DNA of 64,000 nucleotides from Lepisosteus oculatus (GCF_040954835.1 NC_090698.1:26465501-26529500), one strand, 5' to 3'. Positions 34,636 through 63,985 are shown, counted from the stretch's first letter. Notes: generated from the sequence alone by a model not told the origin. Made by a program: numbers and translations.

Positions 34636-35829
34636 GATTGAATACCTCTTTCTACTTCCTCAGAAAGGGACTTTTTCAATAGCAAAAAAATATGAGCCAA
34701 AACTGAACTCAGCTGAACCCAGGAGTCTGAACTAAAGTGAATCTGTTAACAACCATGACTAAACCTTATCTGTTGGCAATCTAGCCAACAGCTGAACAAC
34801 TGGCAACAAAACTAACTAGAGGTGGTAAATCATTGCAACATGCTTCTCGGGGCAAATAACTACAATATAAATGTAACCTTTTTAAAATCTTTTTACTGTT
34901 CATTTACTCAAAGAATTAACATTACAGAACAGCTAAAGTGTTGTGAGTAACTGCACAACAAATTGCTTTCTTGAATTTTCTGAAACTAAATCATTCAGCA
35001 ATAAAAAATGAGTAATCTGTGGTCAGGACAGAAGTTGTAGAGCAGATTGTTTGCCAAAAGAAATAAGTGTTGCATTAGTGCAAAACCTTAGAGACATTGA
35101 GAAAAGCCTCTGAATCAGAAAAGCCTCTGAATCTCACCCATTTGTTTTGCAATCCACAGCATCATTCTCGGAAATTGTTATGCATTTTAATGCATTTTCT
35201 TAAACAACAAAGGGGTGTGCTAGAATATTACAGTCAAGTGATTTGTAGCTTCACAGGCAAGTGACCAAGTATGAAAAAGACTCACTTTCGACTTGAGTCA
35301 TTCCGAATTTTATATATAAAGTGTTATTATAAAAATATATAAGATATATAAAACAAAATATTTTCAAAACTGGAACTGGTCTGCCTGGACTATTTACTGC
35401 TATTTCATTACCATACTCAGGCATTTTTCACTGGAGTCACTGCCTAATTATTCCTCCCACTTCAAGGGGTCACTACACAGTACGTGGTCAGCCAGTCACA
35501 GGTCTGTGCTGACTACATGGTACCGACTGTTCACTGTATATGTCATAATCTACAAGACACATTTAGCACACCATATTCACACAGCAATATGGACTGACTC
35601 TTTTCTTCTAAATAGAACCCATGGTCTTTAAAAAGTGACTTTCTCTCTTTTTTTGGTACAAAAACATTGAATTCTGTAAGGAAATGTTTTCTGCTGAATA
35701 AATTCATGCACCAGGCAATCAACTGTCTCCTGTTTGCTACTCTGCTTTTGTTTGTGGGTTACAGGGCTAGAATATTAGAATTTCATGTGCTGTATGACAT
35801 TGACCTCTTGAACGGCTAGATTTATACAT

Positions 35830-37200
35830 ACAGCGCCTTCAGAAAGTATTCACTCCCCTTGGATGTTTTCAGCATTTGTTATGTTGCAAACTCAAATACG
35901 AATACATTTATATGAAATTTGTTGTCAGTGATCTACACAAATGATTGTATATTGTCAAAGCAGAATTGAGTCACGGAAACGAATTAAAGGAAAATGTTCA
36001 AATGTTTTGATTTTATAAGTATTCAACCCCTTTTTGTATGACACTCCAAACTGAGCCCAATTTGGGACTTCCCTTGTGAGATCCACCTAAATCTTGAATG
36101 GAGTCTATCTGTGGTCTCCAATTGGATTTCAGAAGAAATACCTGTGCCTGTCAGAAAAGAAACTCTATGTAGACTAGAACTGTGAGGAGGCATAGATCTG
36201 GGGATGGATAAAAAACTGTGCTCCCAGAAATGGACTCTTCCTAAAGCAGGCCTCTTCGCCCCAGACTAAGCAAGTGGGCAAGAACCACCCTGGCAGAACT
36301 AGAGTGTTCCATGGCAGAGATAGATAGAAGAGAACAATCCCTGAAGAATGACACAAACATGGGAGAGTACCCTAGATGGAAGCCACACTTGAGAAAAGGC
36401 CACATAGTAGCAGACCTGGAGTATGAAAGAAGGAACACTGCAAACCTTGAGACCGTGTGACAGAAGATTCTCTGGGCTGATTAAACATATATTGAATGCT
36501 ATGGCCTGAATCCAAAGGTGTTATGCCTGGTATAAACCGAACATAGCTAATCAGCCCTGTAACACCATTTTTAACATGAAGCACGGTGGTGGCAAAATCA
36601 CCCTTTTCGGTGATGCTTAACACCGTCAGAGACCGAGACACTTGTTGTGGTAGAGGGAACAATGAATGGAGCCAACTAATAGGTAAATACTTGAGGAGAA
36701 CCCAGTTTAGGCAGCAAAAGACCTTAGTCCTGGATAAAGAATCACATTGCAACAGGACAACTATCTTAAGCACACAGCCATAATGGCAGCAAATTGGCTT
36801 CAGAACAGGAAGGGACTGTCCTTAAGCGGCTCAGCCAAAACCGGGACTGAATCCCATTGAGAATCTGTGGAAGGTCTTTAAGATTTGGGTTCTAAGCGTA
36901 TCTGCAAGGAAGAATAAGCAAAAATCCCCAATTTCAGATATGCAAATAAGCAGAGAGAGACATACCCATGAGGAATCAAAGCTGTAATTACTGCAACAGG
37001 TTCTAGCACAAAGTACTGACTCATGGGGATGAATAGTTCAGTAAACAGATTAAACATTTTTAATATAATATAATATTTTGTCAGAATTTTTTTTTACGCT
37101 ATAAAGTTATTTTTCCTCCTTTAAACTATTGTGGATGTTCTGTCAAAGGGAAAATCATTTCACTGCATTACAAATTCTGGTTGAAACACAAGAATATTTG
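35830..37200 (+). mobile_element. Tc1-like DNA transposon relic
   Basis: Begins with the fish Tc1-type terminus CAGCGCCTTCAGAAAGTATT followed by CACTCCCCTTGGA. Traces of transposase occur, such as ATGAAGCACGGTGGTGGC near 36,576 and CACACAGCCATAATGGC near 36,770, with stops and frameshifts throughout. The right terminal repeat is not recognisable. Confidence 0.7.
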
Positions 37201-37204
37201 CAAA

Positions 37205-40200
37205 TATTTTGTGGTATATTGTGTTGTTAATTCTTTATATTTGTTTGTCCTGTCCTGTTTCACCCAGGTTAAACCGATCTATTATTCAGCAGAATTGTCC
37301 TGGAGAATAAAAATGTATCACATACTGTACCTCACATTCGCTTAAGGCTCAAGCTTTTTTCTGATGCCTCTATTTTGCAACATTATGTTTCTTCTGCAGT
37401 TTGATCCTGGATTCAAACCACTGCCCCCCAAGCACCCCCCAGTCACCAACCCATGTGCACAAAACAGGGAGGAATTTTATTGAACATCCTAGACATGGTA
37501 ACAGTGTTACTGCGACAGTTCATTTGGTGGTCTGCAAGCAAATGGTTTCAAACTTTGCATTCCAAAGTGACAACTCTAAATGCGTTTATGTTATGTTAAC
37601 GATAAACTGGTCGTTGGAACAGCATAGGAAGTAATAAGCTTCCTTTATTGAAGATATTGTGGGATTTATTGTTATGAAGCCATATACTGCCTTCCGAACA
37701 ATATGACAAGTGGTTCACAGACTTAAAAGACAATTGAAATTCTCTGCAAATTCAGATGGTCGGGTAGGGCTTTTTTCATACCAAGGTTTTTGTTACATAC
37801 TCTCTGTTGTGATTAACAATGATGCATGATATCTGAGTCATAGTGATCTTTTCACTTACATTTTGCAGGTAAAATTACATTTTTATCGTATACCAGGCTG
37901 AAAACCAGAGGTATGAACAAACCACCTCTTATTAAAGCTTTAAAAAAGGTCTCAAGCACCTCTCAACACAATGTTAATAACCTAACTAACAAAGGAAAAC
38001 CATGGTGTTGAGAAATGAGTTTCTTATAGCAAGGACCTGGACTGTAAAGTACCCTGTACTTTTTATATCTGTGTATTTTTTTCAAGTTTGTCTTATTTTT
38101 CATTAGGATTCAACCATGCAGCCACAGTCTTTGTTTCTGAAATTTACTGAACTAATGCCAAATTAGTATGAGGCTAGCCCACTCTATGTTGGTTTTATGC
38201 TACTTTTTCACAGTTCTGGGGTGAGGCTGCAGCCTCAGTTTTCTTAATATCTAAATAATTAAGGTTTGGAGTCACTGCCACGTTGAAAAACAAAACCGTT
38301 CTCCCCTCTACCCAGAGCTTCAGGGCTTCACAAGGCTGTCTTTTGCCGCACTGCAAAAAAGCCCCAGATTCCCTTGCAAGATAGCAATTGGCTGCTGCGT
38401 GTGTTCATACAGATGCCCTGGAACTGTATCAGGGGTGTGTCTGATGCACACCTCTTCTCACTGCAATGCATCCCTCTGCTGCTATGGGCAACAACCAGCT
38501 CAAACATGCCACCATTTAGGACACCATTCCAAAGCTGGAGGCCTGTCTGAAATCCAAATCTAGAGCGAGGGCACTGTAATAAACGCTCCTACACCTAGAA
38601 ACCTGTGAAGAGGTAATGAGCTGCCACATTCAAACAGGCTCTCTAGAATTGTACTGAATAACAACACACAGGTGGCTTATGAAGCTAGGTGTCCTATTCA
38701 AGCACCTGGTACTCTGGTAGACATGCAGAGAAGGGCATTCGACTCAGTTGTGTGTGTCCTCATACACCCTAGTCTCTTTGCATACGCTGTTATAGAAATG
38801 TCTGCGTATACACACATGCAGACCATCGCCGATAACTACAGTATACCGTAACGCTGTCACGCGAAAAGCAGGACGCTGAACAACTCTGCTTACAATTAAC
38901 CAGCACATTGGCTTGTGCTCTCTTATTATCTATCATAACAGAAAGACATACATCAACAAAAAGCAGAGTGCCAAAGTCGTCACGTCATAAATCCCAGTCT
39001 CCCTAACTAGGCGTAAAGTACATCTTTCTATAGTATAACCAACCTGTCCCAACTCTGAACAGTGGGCTATAAAAGGGTATCTTTCGGTAACCGACAACAG
39101 GAATAAAACACAGAACGCGATTAAGGTTAACACACGAACAGAATCATTTACAGTGCAATAACGCAGGATACCATTGTTGCCCCTGTGGTACAAGACCGCT
39201 ACGACCTTGGCTTGAGCGCAATTAACAGCCAAATCGCAACATCGCAGCATAAGGAACTTTGTTCGTTAAACTTTGTTTTCTACAGGTAGACGTCGCCCAA
39301 AAATCAAACTCAATAAATATAAAGCAAATTTCATTCATTAACATTTTCAAAGAGCACCCAACAGAAGGATAACTATGAATTATTGTTGAAAGTGAGCTGG
39401 AACGAAGTCAATGCTTAGGCAAGATAATCATTCTTAAAACATACGTGTTATGTTAAATCGACATGACTCAGATTGCCAAGGATGAACAATTTTTCAAGAA
39501 CGCTGTTGTAAAACGAGAAATGGTTGTTTTTCAACTTCACAGCAAAAATTACAAATAAACCATAACTGACATAATTATAGTTAAAAACGATAACGGAAAC
39601 CCATATACCTATCACAGAATTACACTGTTATATATACTTGTAACAGATGTATAATTTCTCATGTATCAGGTGGTTTGAGGTACTGATTCCGACAAGACAG
39701 ACGTTATATTGCGACGTTAACACAAATGGGAAAATTAACATGGAAATGTACAGGTCATCATACATATTCACGGTACGCATATAATTACGTTGTGTAATAT
39801 TTGATTTTGGCATTCTTAAACTACTTGGACTTTCTGCTCACATTTTTAATGAGTTAATAAGAATGTAAATCCTAGAAATCCATCTGTTTCCAACTCGCAC
39901 TGAAGAACACAAAAATCAAAACGACGTAAATGATTGTAAACATTGTATTTTAACTTCACGCTGCAGAGATCGATTTGAATAGGATTACAAGAAGAGTATA
40001 AAACAGTGAAACAGAAAAGACTGCAATTTAAATATGGACTGTGCTAATTAGCCTGGCAAAACCACCTTCTTCAACAAACCTTGGTGATTCATCTTTATGT
40101 TAACGGAAAATGCATAATATTTAACTGAAAACACAAATTATGTTTTCTCTTTGAATAATAGTTCCTGAAATCGATTATGAAGAAAAACTGTCAATGATAG

Positions 40201-40500
40201 TCACAAGAATATACAGAATACAGCATCGAATCAACGTTCACTTTCATAAATTAAAGTGGGCGAACACAGGGTCGAAGATAAAAGGGTAAAAACTAATAAA
40301 AAATACCTTTTTGAGCACTCTCCCCCCCCCCCCCAAAGAAAAACACCCCAACTAATCCTGAATACCAATCGATCACTATAATAATAGTAAGAGTTGAAAA
40401 AAATCAACTAGCATGGAATAGTTATATGCATACCCACAGTCCACAAACAGAATAAAAACAAAATAATCTTCAAAGTTTCATCATCTCCCACAGTAACAAC
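37205..40500. other. Gene-free sequence
   Basis: No coding exon with family similarity. Slightly more CpG around 38,800-39,300. A run of 12 C follows T at about 40,323-40,334. Confidence 0.35.
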
Positions 40501-40534
40501 AAATCATTTCAAAATAATTTGAAGATGAAAACTT

Positions 40535-40800
40535 ACTAAACAGACTTCTATCGCATTCCTGATAGGTGGGGAAAAATTCCGAGATGTTGATATTCGGTTG
40601 TACCTCAGGTATTTTACCAGTCAAATCTAAAAATGATTTTAGATATAGCGCTACCAAGTATCGGGAATACTGGAGTCTGTGATTGCTCAGCGTTGAATGT
40701 TTCCTCAGCGCCACAGTCCAAAAATACTACTTACATGAGTTATGGGAGTGAAGCAACAAAACCGAAACCTCGTGTGTGCTCTGTAAACCAGTCTAAGACA
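40535..40800 (-). promoter_or_regulatory. Candidate non-coding first exon(s)/promoter of il31ra
   Basis: Two perfect GTAAGT donors occur on the minus strand, after 40,537 (GTTTA|GTAAGT) and after 40,735 (ACTCAT|GTAAGT), in the interval where a 5' UTR exon is expected between ddx4 and the il31ra start exon. No TATA box or other proof. Confidence 0.25.
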
Positions 40801-42205
40801 AAATAGGCAGCTAACTGTCATTAGCCTGATCGGAAGTTTCGAAATGCCAGTGTTTGGAAAGCAAGCACAGACTCAAGGTGAAAAAAATTGTCGCATTTAA
40901 TTACTCGCAACACAAGTTTCTATTGCAGTGTTAGAAGACTTAAATCCATCCTTTATAAATCAATTAAGAATAAAATAGAAACTTTGTGAAGCCCCTTATA
41001 TATAAATATAAAACAACAGGAAGCATTGTTGCGTATCATAAATCAGGTACAATCCTAACGTTTTAGTACAAAATAAAAGGCAATTTCAAACATTTTTTAC
41101 TTTTGTCCCTGAGCACCCACAACCTTTGCTGCTCCAAATCGGCAAAATTCCTGAAGATTTTTTACGTAAAACAGTATTGTTCTTTACGTAAACACCTTGC
41201 AAAGGCTTTTATTTCTCTTTTCCTTTCATTAAGTACAAAAAGCTTGAAATCATTTTAGAAAATAGCGGAAACGATTACATACTGAATGTTTCAGCAGTGA
41301 TGTGTAAATCAGTTCCGAAACGACTTTACCATGTGACTTTAAAATCCACTGACGAAAACTTGTTCCTCTTTTCAGGAAACACCACAGCCATTTCTTTTCA
41401 GTCAATATTTTTTTACACTGAAAAATACAACATTGGCATTCAGTTACAAAACAATTTTGAATTCAAGATTTATTTTCAATTGTGGTCATTCAATAATGTG
41501 TTGTCTTGGCAGCCCTGCCCCCCTCTTTTGACAGTAAGCTGACCGGATATTTGGAAAGTCTGAGCCCCCTTTCCAGGAAGACAGCTTCAAGAGGAAGCAA
41601 AAGTTAGGAAAGTACCGCCTGCTTGAACTTATTCCCCAGGATCTACAAACAAACTCCCACTGTGACCAGCAGCACAGGCAGGAACAGCATGGGAAGTACA
41701 GATCCGGATCCAGACGGCCTGGTTTACAGGGTTAGCTAACAACTGGCCATGGCCCAGTCAGAGAGCACAGCACACCCTCCTTGTATGTTCCAGAGAAAGA
41801 CCCGAGAAGCTACATCCTTCACTCTGCTGCCTTCAGCAGGCAGTTTGGATCTGAGCACACAGCAGACACCATGAGAAACTGCTAGAGCTGAAGAGAAGAC
41901 CCTGGAAAAGCCAGAAATCTGATGCAGGTGACATCTTGGACCTCACCCACTCAAGTTTTCCCTGTATTTTGTCCCAGGCTAACCTGGCCCTCCAAGCCTT
42001 CCTAATGCCACCTAAAGTGCTTCAGTGTCATGCCTACCTGTACATCCCTGGGTTCCTTAATGAAGCCGTGGCCTGTATCACAAGGGGTTAAGGAATGCTT
42101 GGAGAAACTAAGGTGTGGCTGAATAAAATTGTCAGTAGCAGATGACAAGAAAGACCCACAAATGGGACTAGACATGGATGAGCGCCACACTGGACTTGCA
42201 GCACC
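40800..42205. other. Gene-free sequence, GC rising after 41,500
   Basis: No exon recognised. From about 41,550 the composition is GC-richer and continues into a decayed retroelement, so part may be unrecognised retroelement sequence. Confidence 0.35.
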
Positions 42206-42211
42206 TTGAGC

Positions 42212-42365
42212 TGCTCACCTATATCACCATGCAACTCACAACCGGCAGCCCACTGAAGCTAAGCAGGTGTGAGCCTGGACACTACCTGGATGGGATACCT
42301 CCTGGGAAACGTAAGGTTGCTGCTGGAAGAGGCGTTAGTGCGGCCAGTAATGGGAGCAGTTGTGA
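42212..42365 (+). repeat. 5S-rRNA-derived SINE, head fragment
   Basis: CACCTATATCACCATGCAAC, CACTGAAGCTAAGCAGGTGT and ACTACCTGGATGGGATACCT are the 5S-like head; the body stops after GAAGAGGCGTTAGTGCGG. Confidence 0.8.
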
Positions 42366-42394
42366 GACCAGTTGACCTGTCTGCTTCCCCTACC

Positions 42395-42800
42395 CCACAG
42401 ATAGCAAAGGCAAAAGAGAAAACAGCAGAAGAAAAATGAAGGAGAGATTTGCTGTAGGGATAATCAAGTCATCCAACAGACCCTGGCCAGCTCCCACAGT
42501 CCTGGTTAATAAGGATGGCTCCAAGGGGTTCTGAGAGGACTAGATGAAGCTAAACACTATCCAGAAAGACCTGAATAGACACAGAGTGGATTAAGGCATA
42601 GGCTTGAGGTGGTGCAGCTCTTTTGACCTCCATATAAGTTATTAGCATGCTGAAGTCTCTTCAGAGGTGCAGATGAAAACTCTGTTCTCAATCAGGCCAT
42701 GGCTGTGCAATTCACCATGATCCCTTCTGGGTTCTGCAACACTCCTGCCACCTGAGAGGCTCATGTAGAATATCCTGTTCTCCATTCACCACACCCAGAC
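42395..42800 (+). mobile_element. Decayed Ty3/gypsy reverse transcriptase fragment
   Basis: One frame reads GIIKSSNRPWPAPTVLVNKD then GSKGF, and another FTMIPSGFCNTPAT, the first RT blocks (LVxKKDGS...F) and the F-x-M-P-F-G-L-x-NAP-x-T-F block of Ty3/gypsy pol. Stops interrupt it, and the catalytic YxDD block is not seen. It abuts a SINE head, suggesting nested or rearranged insertions. Confidence 0.65.
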
Positions 42801-42989
42801 TCTGTTTGACCTCCACTTTGCACAAGTAAGTGAAACACAAACCTATGATGCGCCACAGAATCCAATATTGGAAAGAAGCCTCTAAAAGCATGGAAAATAA
42901 AAGAAAAACACAAAGCTCCATGAGGAGGAAGGGGAGCTGCAGAACATCAAGGACCCGGATCCAAATTATGAAGCCAAGTCTATTGGTCC

Positions 42990-45900
42990 TGGAGAGCAGG
43001 CACGAGCCATTTGTCCCTGCTGTATCCTGGTGTTTGCAGGCAGAAAAAGCAGCAGAATACAGATCCGCATGGGGCTCAGCAGTGACACTGAATCATCCTT
43101 ATCTTTGTAAGTGCCCCAAGTCTCTGCACCCCTCTGCAGCTCTAGGGACAGCCTGGGAAGACACTGTTGTGTCTTTACTGGCACGCAAAGGGATTTTAAC
43201 TGTAATTAAATAAAGTAACAAGAACTGTTTGACTGTTCTGTAATTGTCTATAACATGCTACCAAATGAAAGATCTTAGGGGTAGAAAAAAACAATTAACT
43301 TGGTTAATTTTTTTTGCATTATTTTTAGCTGGGCTAGCCTACTATTTTAACTGGAAAGTGCTTAATCCTTGCAGCTGAAAACATTTCTCACACTTAAGTG
43401 TAGTCAAACACTCAAGAGCCATGGGGACATTTTAGCACACTTTATGGACTGTCTTGAAGCAATCAAGATCTTAACATTTTTTTTGGATACCAGCAACATG
43501 GATTTTTCAGTGGATGGGGGTGGTGAGGATTTTGAAATGCAGCACAATAAAGTTAGCGTGAAACTCAATATTCACTCGGTTTTCATCCTTTGAAACTTCA
43601 GTAACCATAGAGAGAAACTTTGCATTTTGTTGAGGGTGACCTGTGACTTTGTTTTACAACTTCCACTTTATCATTTAAAGGCCTATTTATGCTTACGACA
43701 CAATGTTTCAGATGTCAATAACTTTGCAAGGAAGATACAGATTTCAAACAACTGATGTTGGGAATTTTTGGGAACATTTGGATCAACATATCTCTGTGAA
43801 CTAGTATCTTCACACATTAAGTCAGTTCCTTGTACTCCCCATAGTGGGACAACAGCTAAACTCATCAAGGGAAAGCAGGGACAATGATCACACTAAATGG
43901 TAAGGTGTGCATATCAATTTATTTAAGATACTATATTTTAACATTAAATTGGTATTCATGTTAATGTAAGTAAAGCTATTACTGACATAAAAAAGTATCA
44001 ATGGCACACAAATATGTGAGCTAACACTTGGCACTGGTTTTTCAGGAAAATTTGCCTGGCCATTCCCTAGGCAATGATGAGAACTATTGGCCTCCAGACT
44101 CAAAGATGGACCAGAACTCTTTCCTTCCAAGAACACTTGAATACGTGCAACGTAATATTACTCAAGTCCGGGAATTTAAAAGTGTAACTCCTCCCTCTCT
44201 CTTCAATTCCATTCTTCATTATGGAATTGGGAGTTAAATATTCAACAATGTAACCAGCATGCTCATTTTGCTCTCAACTGTATTTATGGAGATCCGGCTC
44301 CTGTTCAATTAAGAGCTTACTTGCACTTTTGTTCTTGTTCATTGATCTTGAAAATGACATTTTTTTCTGTTTATGACTATTAAACAATATTATGTTGTGT
44401 AAGGAACATTTTTAAAGTCAGATCATTCTTTTTCGACCAATTCTAGAGTAGCAAAGGTATTTTAAATGTGGTATTACTGATGCATTGTACAATTTTAAAC
44501 ATTCAAAATAGCTAAGTGTCTGCCAATACACATGCAGAATGAGTTACTGAAAGCCTTGCACAACAAATGGAAATTCATAAACCACCGTTACATGTCAAGG
44601 AAAAAAAAAGGATCTTAAATGCATTTTGAAGTAAAAATATCAACCCACTTCCCGAAAATCAATTTATTAAAAATCCATAGAACTGTTTCGGGAAACAATC
44701 ACTCCATAGCCCAAAAAAAATTAATACAAATACATTTAAAAGTGGTTTGCCACAAATGTTGGTTTTTGATTCACTAGAGTAATACACAATTGGGTTTAAT
44801 GCAGAAAATGAAGGGTTAGAAATGATAAGATTCTAAATTATGCATCACCAAAAGAAAAAAAAGACATTTCTTTTATACACAAAAAGGGACAAATGAAGAC
44901 AAACATCTTGCTTATTTACCACTTTACCCTGAGAATCTTTAAAACCATAATAAATTAAGAATGATTTATAAGATACCTCACTCTCAAAAATAATTTTCAA
45001 AAACAAAAATCACAAATCAATCAATCCTAAGAAAGTATCTGAAATTTGCAACACGTACAGTTGGGTATTTGGTGGCTGGAAAATCTAGGCTTAATTTAGA
45101 GTATATGGTTGATTTGGGAAGTCTTACTAATTTCTAATGCTAATTTCTCAATTGGTTGGCCTGTCACTGCTACATGTATCATTCCAAAAACCCAATTTAT
45201 AAATAAACCCATTTATATTTTTTTGAAAATGTTTGCACTTTTCACTCAAATGGAAAAATAACTGAGCAAATAAGCTAATTCTGTAAATTCAACAATAAGC
45301 AGCAGCTCCCACTGAGCTGACAGCTGGTGAAGCCCAGGATGTCTACTGACAAATATTTGAACAGTTGCCACAAGAAAATGAGTGCTTTACTCAGCAGCCT
45401 AGAGACTAATCACGAAACTCAGACAGATAGCATCTACAGCAAAAACATTTAACATAAAAAAAATGCAATACTGTTTCTTACAAATAATGAAGATAATTCA
45501 TTTCTATCTTGCAGTTTTTTGGGGCCATTACCAATACTTTTCCACTGTAAGTACAAACTTCTCTTTCGAATAGACCTTGCCCTGTGTTATAAAGTATATC
45601 ATACAAAAGTAATGTGTATATTGACCTTAGCCTAATGAAAAATAAGAAAAGTTTAAGGCTATTACTACAGAGCTAGGCACAAATGATCAAATCAGACTTT
45701 TTTCAGAACATTGGGCTTTTAATGATTCAAGATACCTGGGCACATTCAAGTGTTTGAACACGAGTACTCTACTGCTAACAGACACCCCCGGCCTTCCTCC
45801 ATGACCCGGACCAATTAAAACATCTTCTAGGACAGCCAATGAAGAATCAAATTTGAATTTAACCATAAAGGTAACCAGTGTACATTATCAAATCGTATGT

Positions 45901-47700
45901 CTGAATGCAGAGAAAATGTATGTGTGAGTTTTAAAATTGGTGAAAAATACATGTGCTTAGAAACTCTTCCTACTGTATCTTCCATTTCCTCATAGACCCC
46001 ATGCCTCCCCTTTCTTTATCTCCAGTACTATTTCTAAATTATACTTAAATATAACATTCATAAAAGATATAAGTCAATCAAATTTCTAATTGGGACAAAA
46101 CCATACAGGAAATCTGTGCTCAACTCAATTTCACCTTATGAGATGATTCTAGAAAACATCTATCTGTTGTTCATGTAAAGCTCACTAAGGAAGACTGAAT
46201 AATTTAGGACCTGCTTAAACTGTTAACCCTACACAATCTTTCACTTTTGTTACAGGGCAGTTATGTAAAGCTCAAACAGAATTGCTCAGTGAAAACCTAG
46301 GTTTCTAGAGACCAGTCTGTGCCAGTCTTTCTAGCATAATGTAGCACTTGGGTTTGTGAAAGGTTTGAAAGGAAAACAATACCTTCAAAACAAAGTCAAT
46401 CAGCCAGGAGCCTCACTTCAAGTTCATAAAACATTTATAATTTTCTTTCCCACTGAGTCCTCCTCAGAACAGGTCAGTGAGATTAAAGTTGTCCATAATG
46501 TAGGCTCTCAAAACACTCAAAATAAGCTATAGCCAGACACTCAAGATCAGATTTCCTGTTATTCTCATCTTGTCCTCAAACCAATTAACTAGATATAGCC
46601 ACCTACTTAAAATTACAAACTAGATCTGCAGGAACCTAATCTCCAAAAACAAAATAAACCACCACCGCTTTAATCCCCAATTGTGTGGAAAGTTTACAAA
46701 GCGTTCATTCATGAAAGCTTTACAGGTTAGATCCAGCACAATTTTTCAAGAGTGGAACACAACCCATAGCGAACAAACAAGTGAAAAGGTATGTAAAAAA
46801 ATAAACAGAAAAAGTAGATTGAAATCAAGGACTTCAACACAATGGCTTATACGTTAAATATCACAGCATGGACAGTTCTGAATGCCTATACTCCCAGCTC
46901 TAAGGAGACCTAAGGGACTCCTGCAAGATGATTGCTGGGGCACCTGTCAAAGAACTTCAGTGACAAACACAGCTTTATTTGCTAATGCTTCTTGAGCTTT
47001 AGGGTTTAAGGTGATGGCAAGAAACTCCAATGGTGGTAAGACAACAGCAAAATAGCGGAGGGTAGGATCGAGATGTCTATACTATTTGAAGTGCAAGCAA
47101 AGCAAGCCAGAAGCCTGCAGATCAATTGACTGGTAGCATAGGCAGGTTACACAGGTTGCACAAACTAATGCACATCTCAAAATAAAAGTGCGTGGTCATG
47201 CGATGCCAACCCAAAGACCTCTGTAGCCCTGACAGCTTGGTTCCAAAAACGAAAGGTTCTTGTGGTTCCTTCATGGTGTAGGGTTTGAGTCATTTTCTAC
47301 CTTCGGCATCCAGGCACCAGCCGACTCTCTCACGCCGGACACAGGTGATGCCTCAGTATCCTATTAAGTGACTTTAATGTTTTAGGTCCTAAAATCTAGC
47401 ATCTTTTAAATTACTGGGTCTACATTTCAGCTGTGCAACAAATATTGGCTCATTTCCTCAGAGGCTGGGAGCCTCAATTCCCCCTCACTCCACAAGTGGT
47501 GCACTCAAACCATTTATCAGTATCAAGTGACAAATTGTTTAACAGGGCTAAGAATTTCAGTGGACTTTCCTACTTATAACTGCAGGGTGGATAGACCACA
47601 TGTTCTGAGTTTAAGTGCATTTCCTTGAGAGTATATACCATTTGTACTTTTTGCAAATGTTGCTGTACATGTCATCTGAGTGTGAAATGAGGTCCCCCCC
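42990..47700. other. Gene-free sequence between il31ra and ddx4
   Basis: Strongly AT-rich with short chance reading frames. No exon, RNA gene or known repeat was identified. Confidence 0.4.
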
Positions 47701-47712
47701 TTTCTTAGCTAC

Positions 47713-47783
47713 AGGTATGAAAATCACTACAACAGGTATGACTGTTGTAGTGATTTTCAAAGGTATGAAAATCACTACAACAG
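47713..47783. repeat. Perfect inverted repeat with an added direct copy
   Basis: GAAAATCACTACAACA (47,719-47,734) and its reverse complement (47,743-47,758) are separated by 8 nt; the arms extend to 17 bp. The 23-nt unit beginning AGGTATGAAAATC at 47,713 recurs exactly at 47,761. Confidence 0.85.
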
Positions 47784-47784
47784 T

Positions 47785-48906
47785 CAAATACAATATGCTT
47801 ATCTGGATACTTGAGCAAACCAAGATATAATGAACATTTTGTTTAAAAGCCATGGTTTTATTTCCCACATTCTTTTTTCAGAAAAAAGTTGGCAAAGGGG
47901 GGCCTTCTTTTGGTGTAAATCAAGCTGGTCATGTCTCATTTTTTCTAAATTGCCTCAAAAGCAGCTATAAGACTGAGCATTGGCCAGTGTTAGGTCTGTT
48001 CAGTTGTACAGTTTTCTGTAACCCCAGGCTCATTTTTTTAAACGGGCTAGATCAGCATTTTCCACCCAAAGTTAACATCCACTTCCAATGGTGTTAGAGG
48101 GGAAAAAAATCCTGTACAAAGTTCCAAACATTTGTAGAATAAATAAGTGACACTGAACAGAGAATAATCACTTTAATGTGGAATTAGATTTTTCAGTTCA
48201 ATAGATTCGTCATTGTTGGATACTACACTTAAATATCCTTATAGTTCAGACCATACATCTAAAACAATTTAGGAAGAACCTTAAAACAAATTACAAGTCT
48301 GAAATTTAGAGAATGAACAAAGTATGAGTTGTAAAGCTTCAGTTTAAAAAATAACTTTCAAAAACAGATTCACTTTACCATTTCAATGTATAGTAAAACT
48401 GTTTTGCAATATGAAGTAACGAAAAGGTAACCATAAGTTACTTAATAAATCGGTGACATGGTTAATTTAGCAAAACTGAAGTACAGTATGTAAACATCTG
48501 AATGCAACTTATTTCTATAAACCAACATTCTACTTTACAAAAAACAACAAATATCAAGCAGCATAGCGGAAACCAATTTTTTTTAAATGTCCATTTAGTC
48601 TGGAAATGTGTAATTTTAGATTTACAAATCTGAATCAGATTATACCCACAGATTTTACGTACCTGTGACCAAAGACTTCGCACTGACAAAACTCCAGACT
48701 AAATTAAGACATTTGGCAGCATGTGCTGGTTAATAAAAAAAAAAAGCTCAAATAAAAAATAAACAAACACTAAAACTGACACTGTAACACAAGACTGGAT
48801 TTATCCATTTCTAGATCTGCGTTTAGAAACACTACCATAGTTATCATCAGCCTCGCTTTCAGTCGACTCCTGCCTCTGAGCTGGAGATCACACGGCTGTC
48901 TTGCTC
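47785..48906 (-). other. Sequence downstream of ddx4, likely including its 3' UTR
   Basis: The ddx4 stop is at 48,907. No unambiguous AATAAA could be assigned on the minus strand, so the transcript end is not placed. Confidence 0.35.

Positions 48907-63985
<15,079 letters not shown>

Noticed and set aside
36372..36783. 133-codon minus-strand and 65-codon plus-strand frames
   Set aside because: Inside the Tc1 relic; not a host gene.
42830..43213. 127-codon plus-strand frame
   Set aside because: Follows the decayed retroelement, is low complexity in its first half, and has no recognisable domain.
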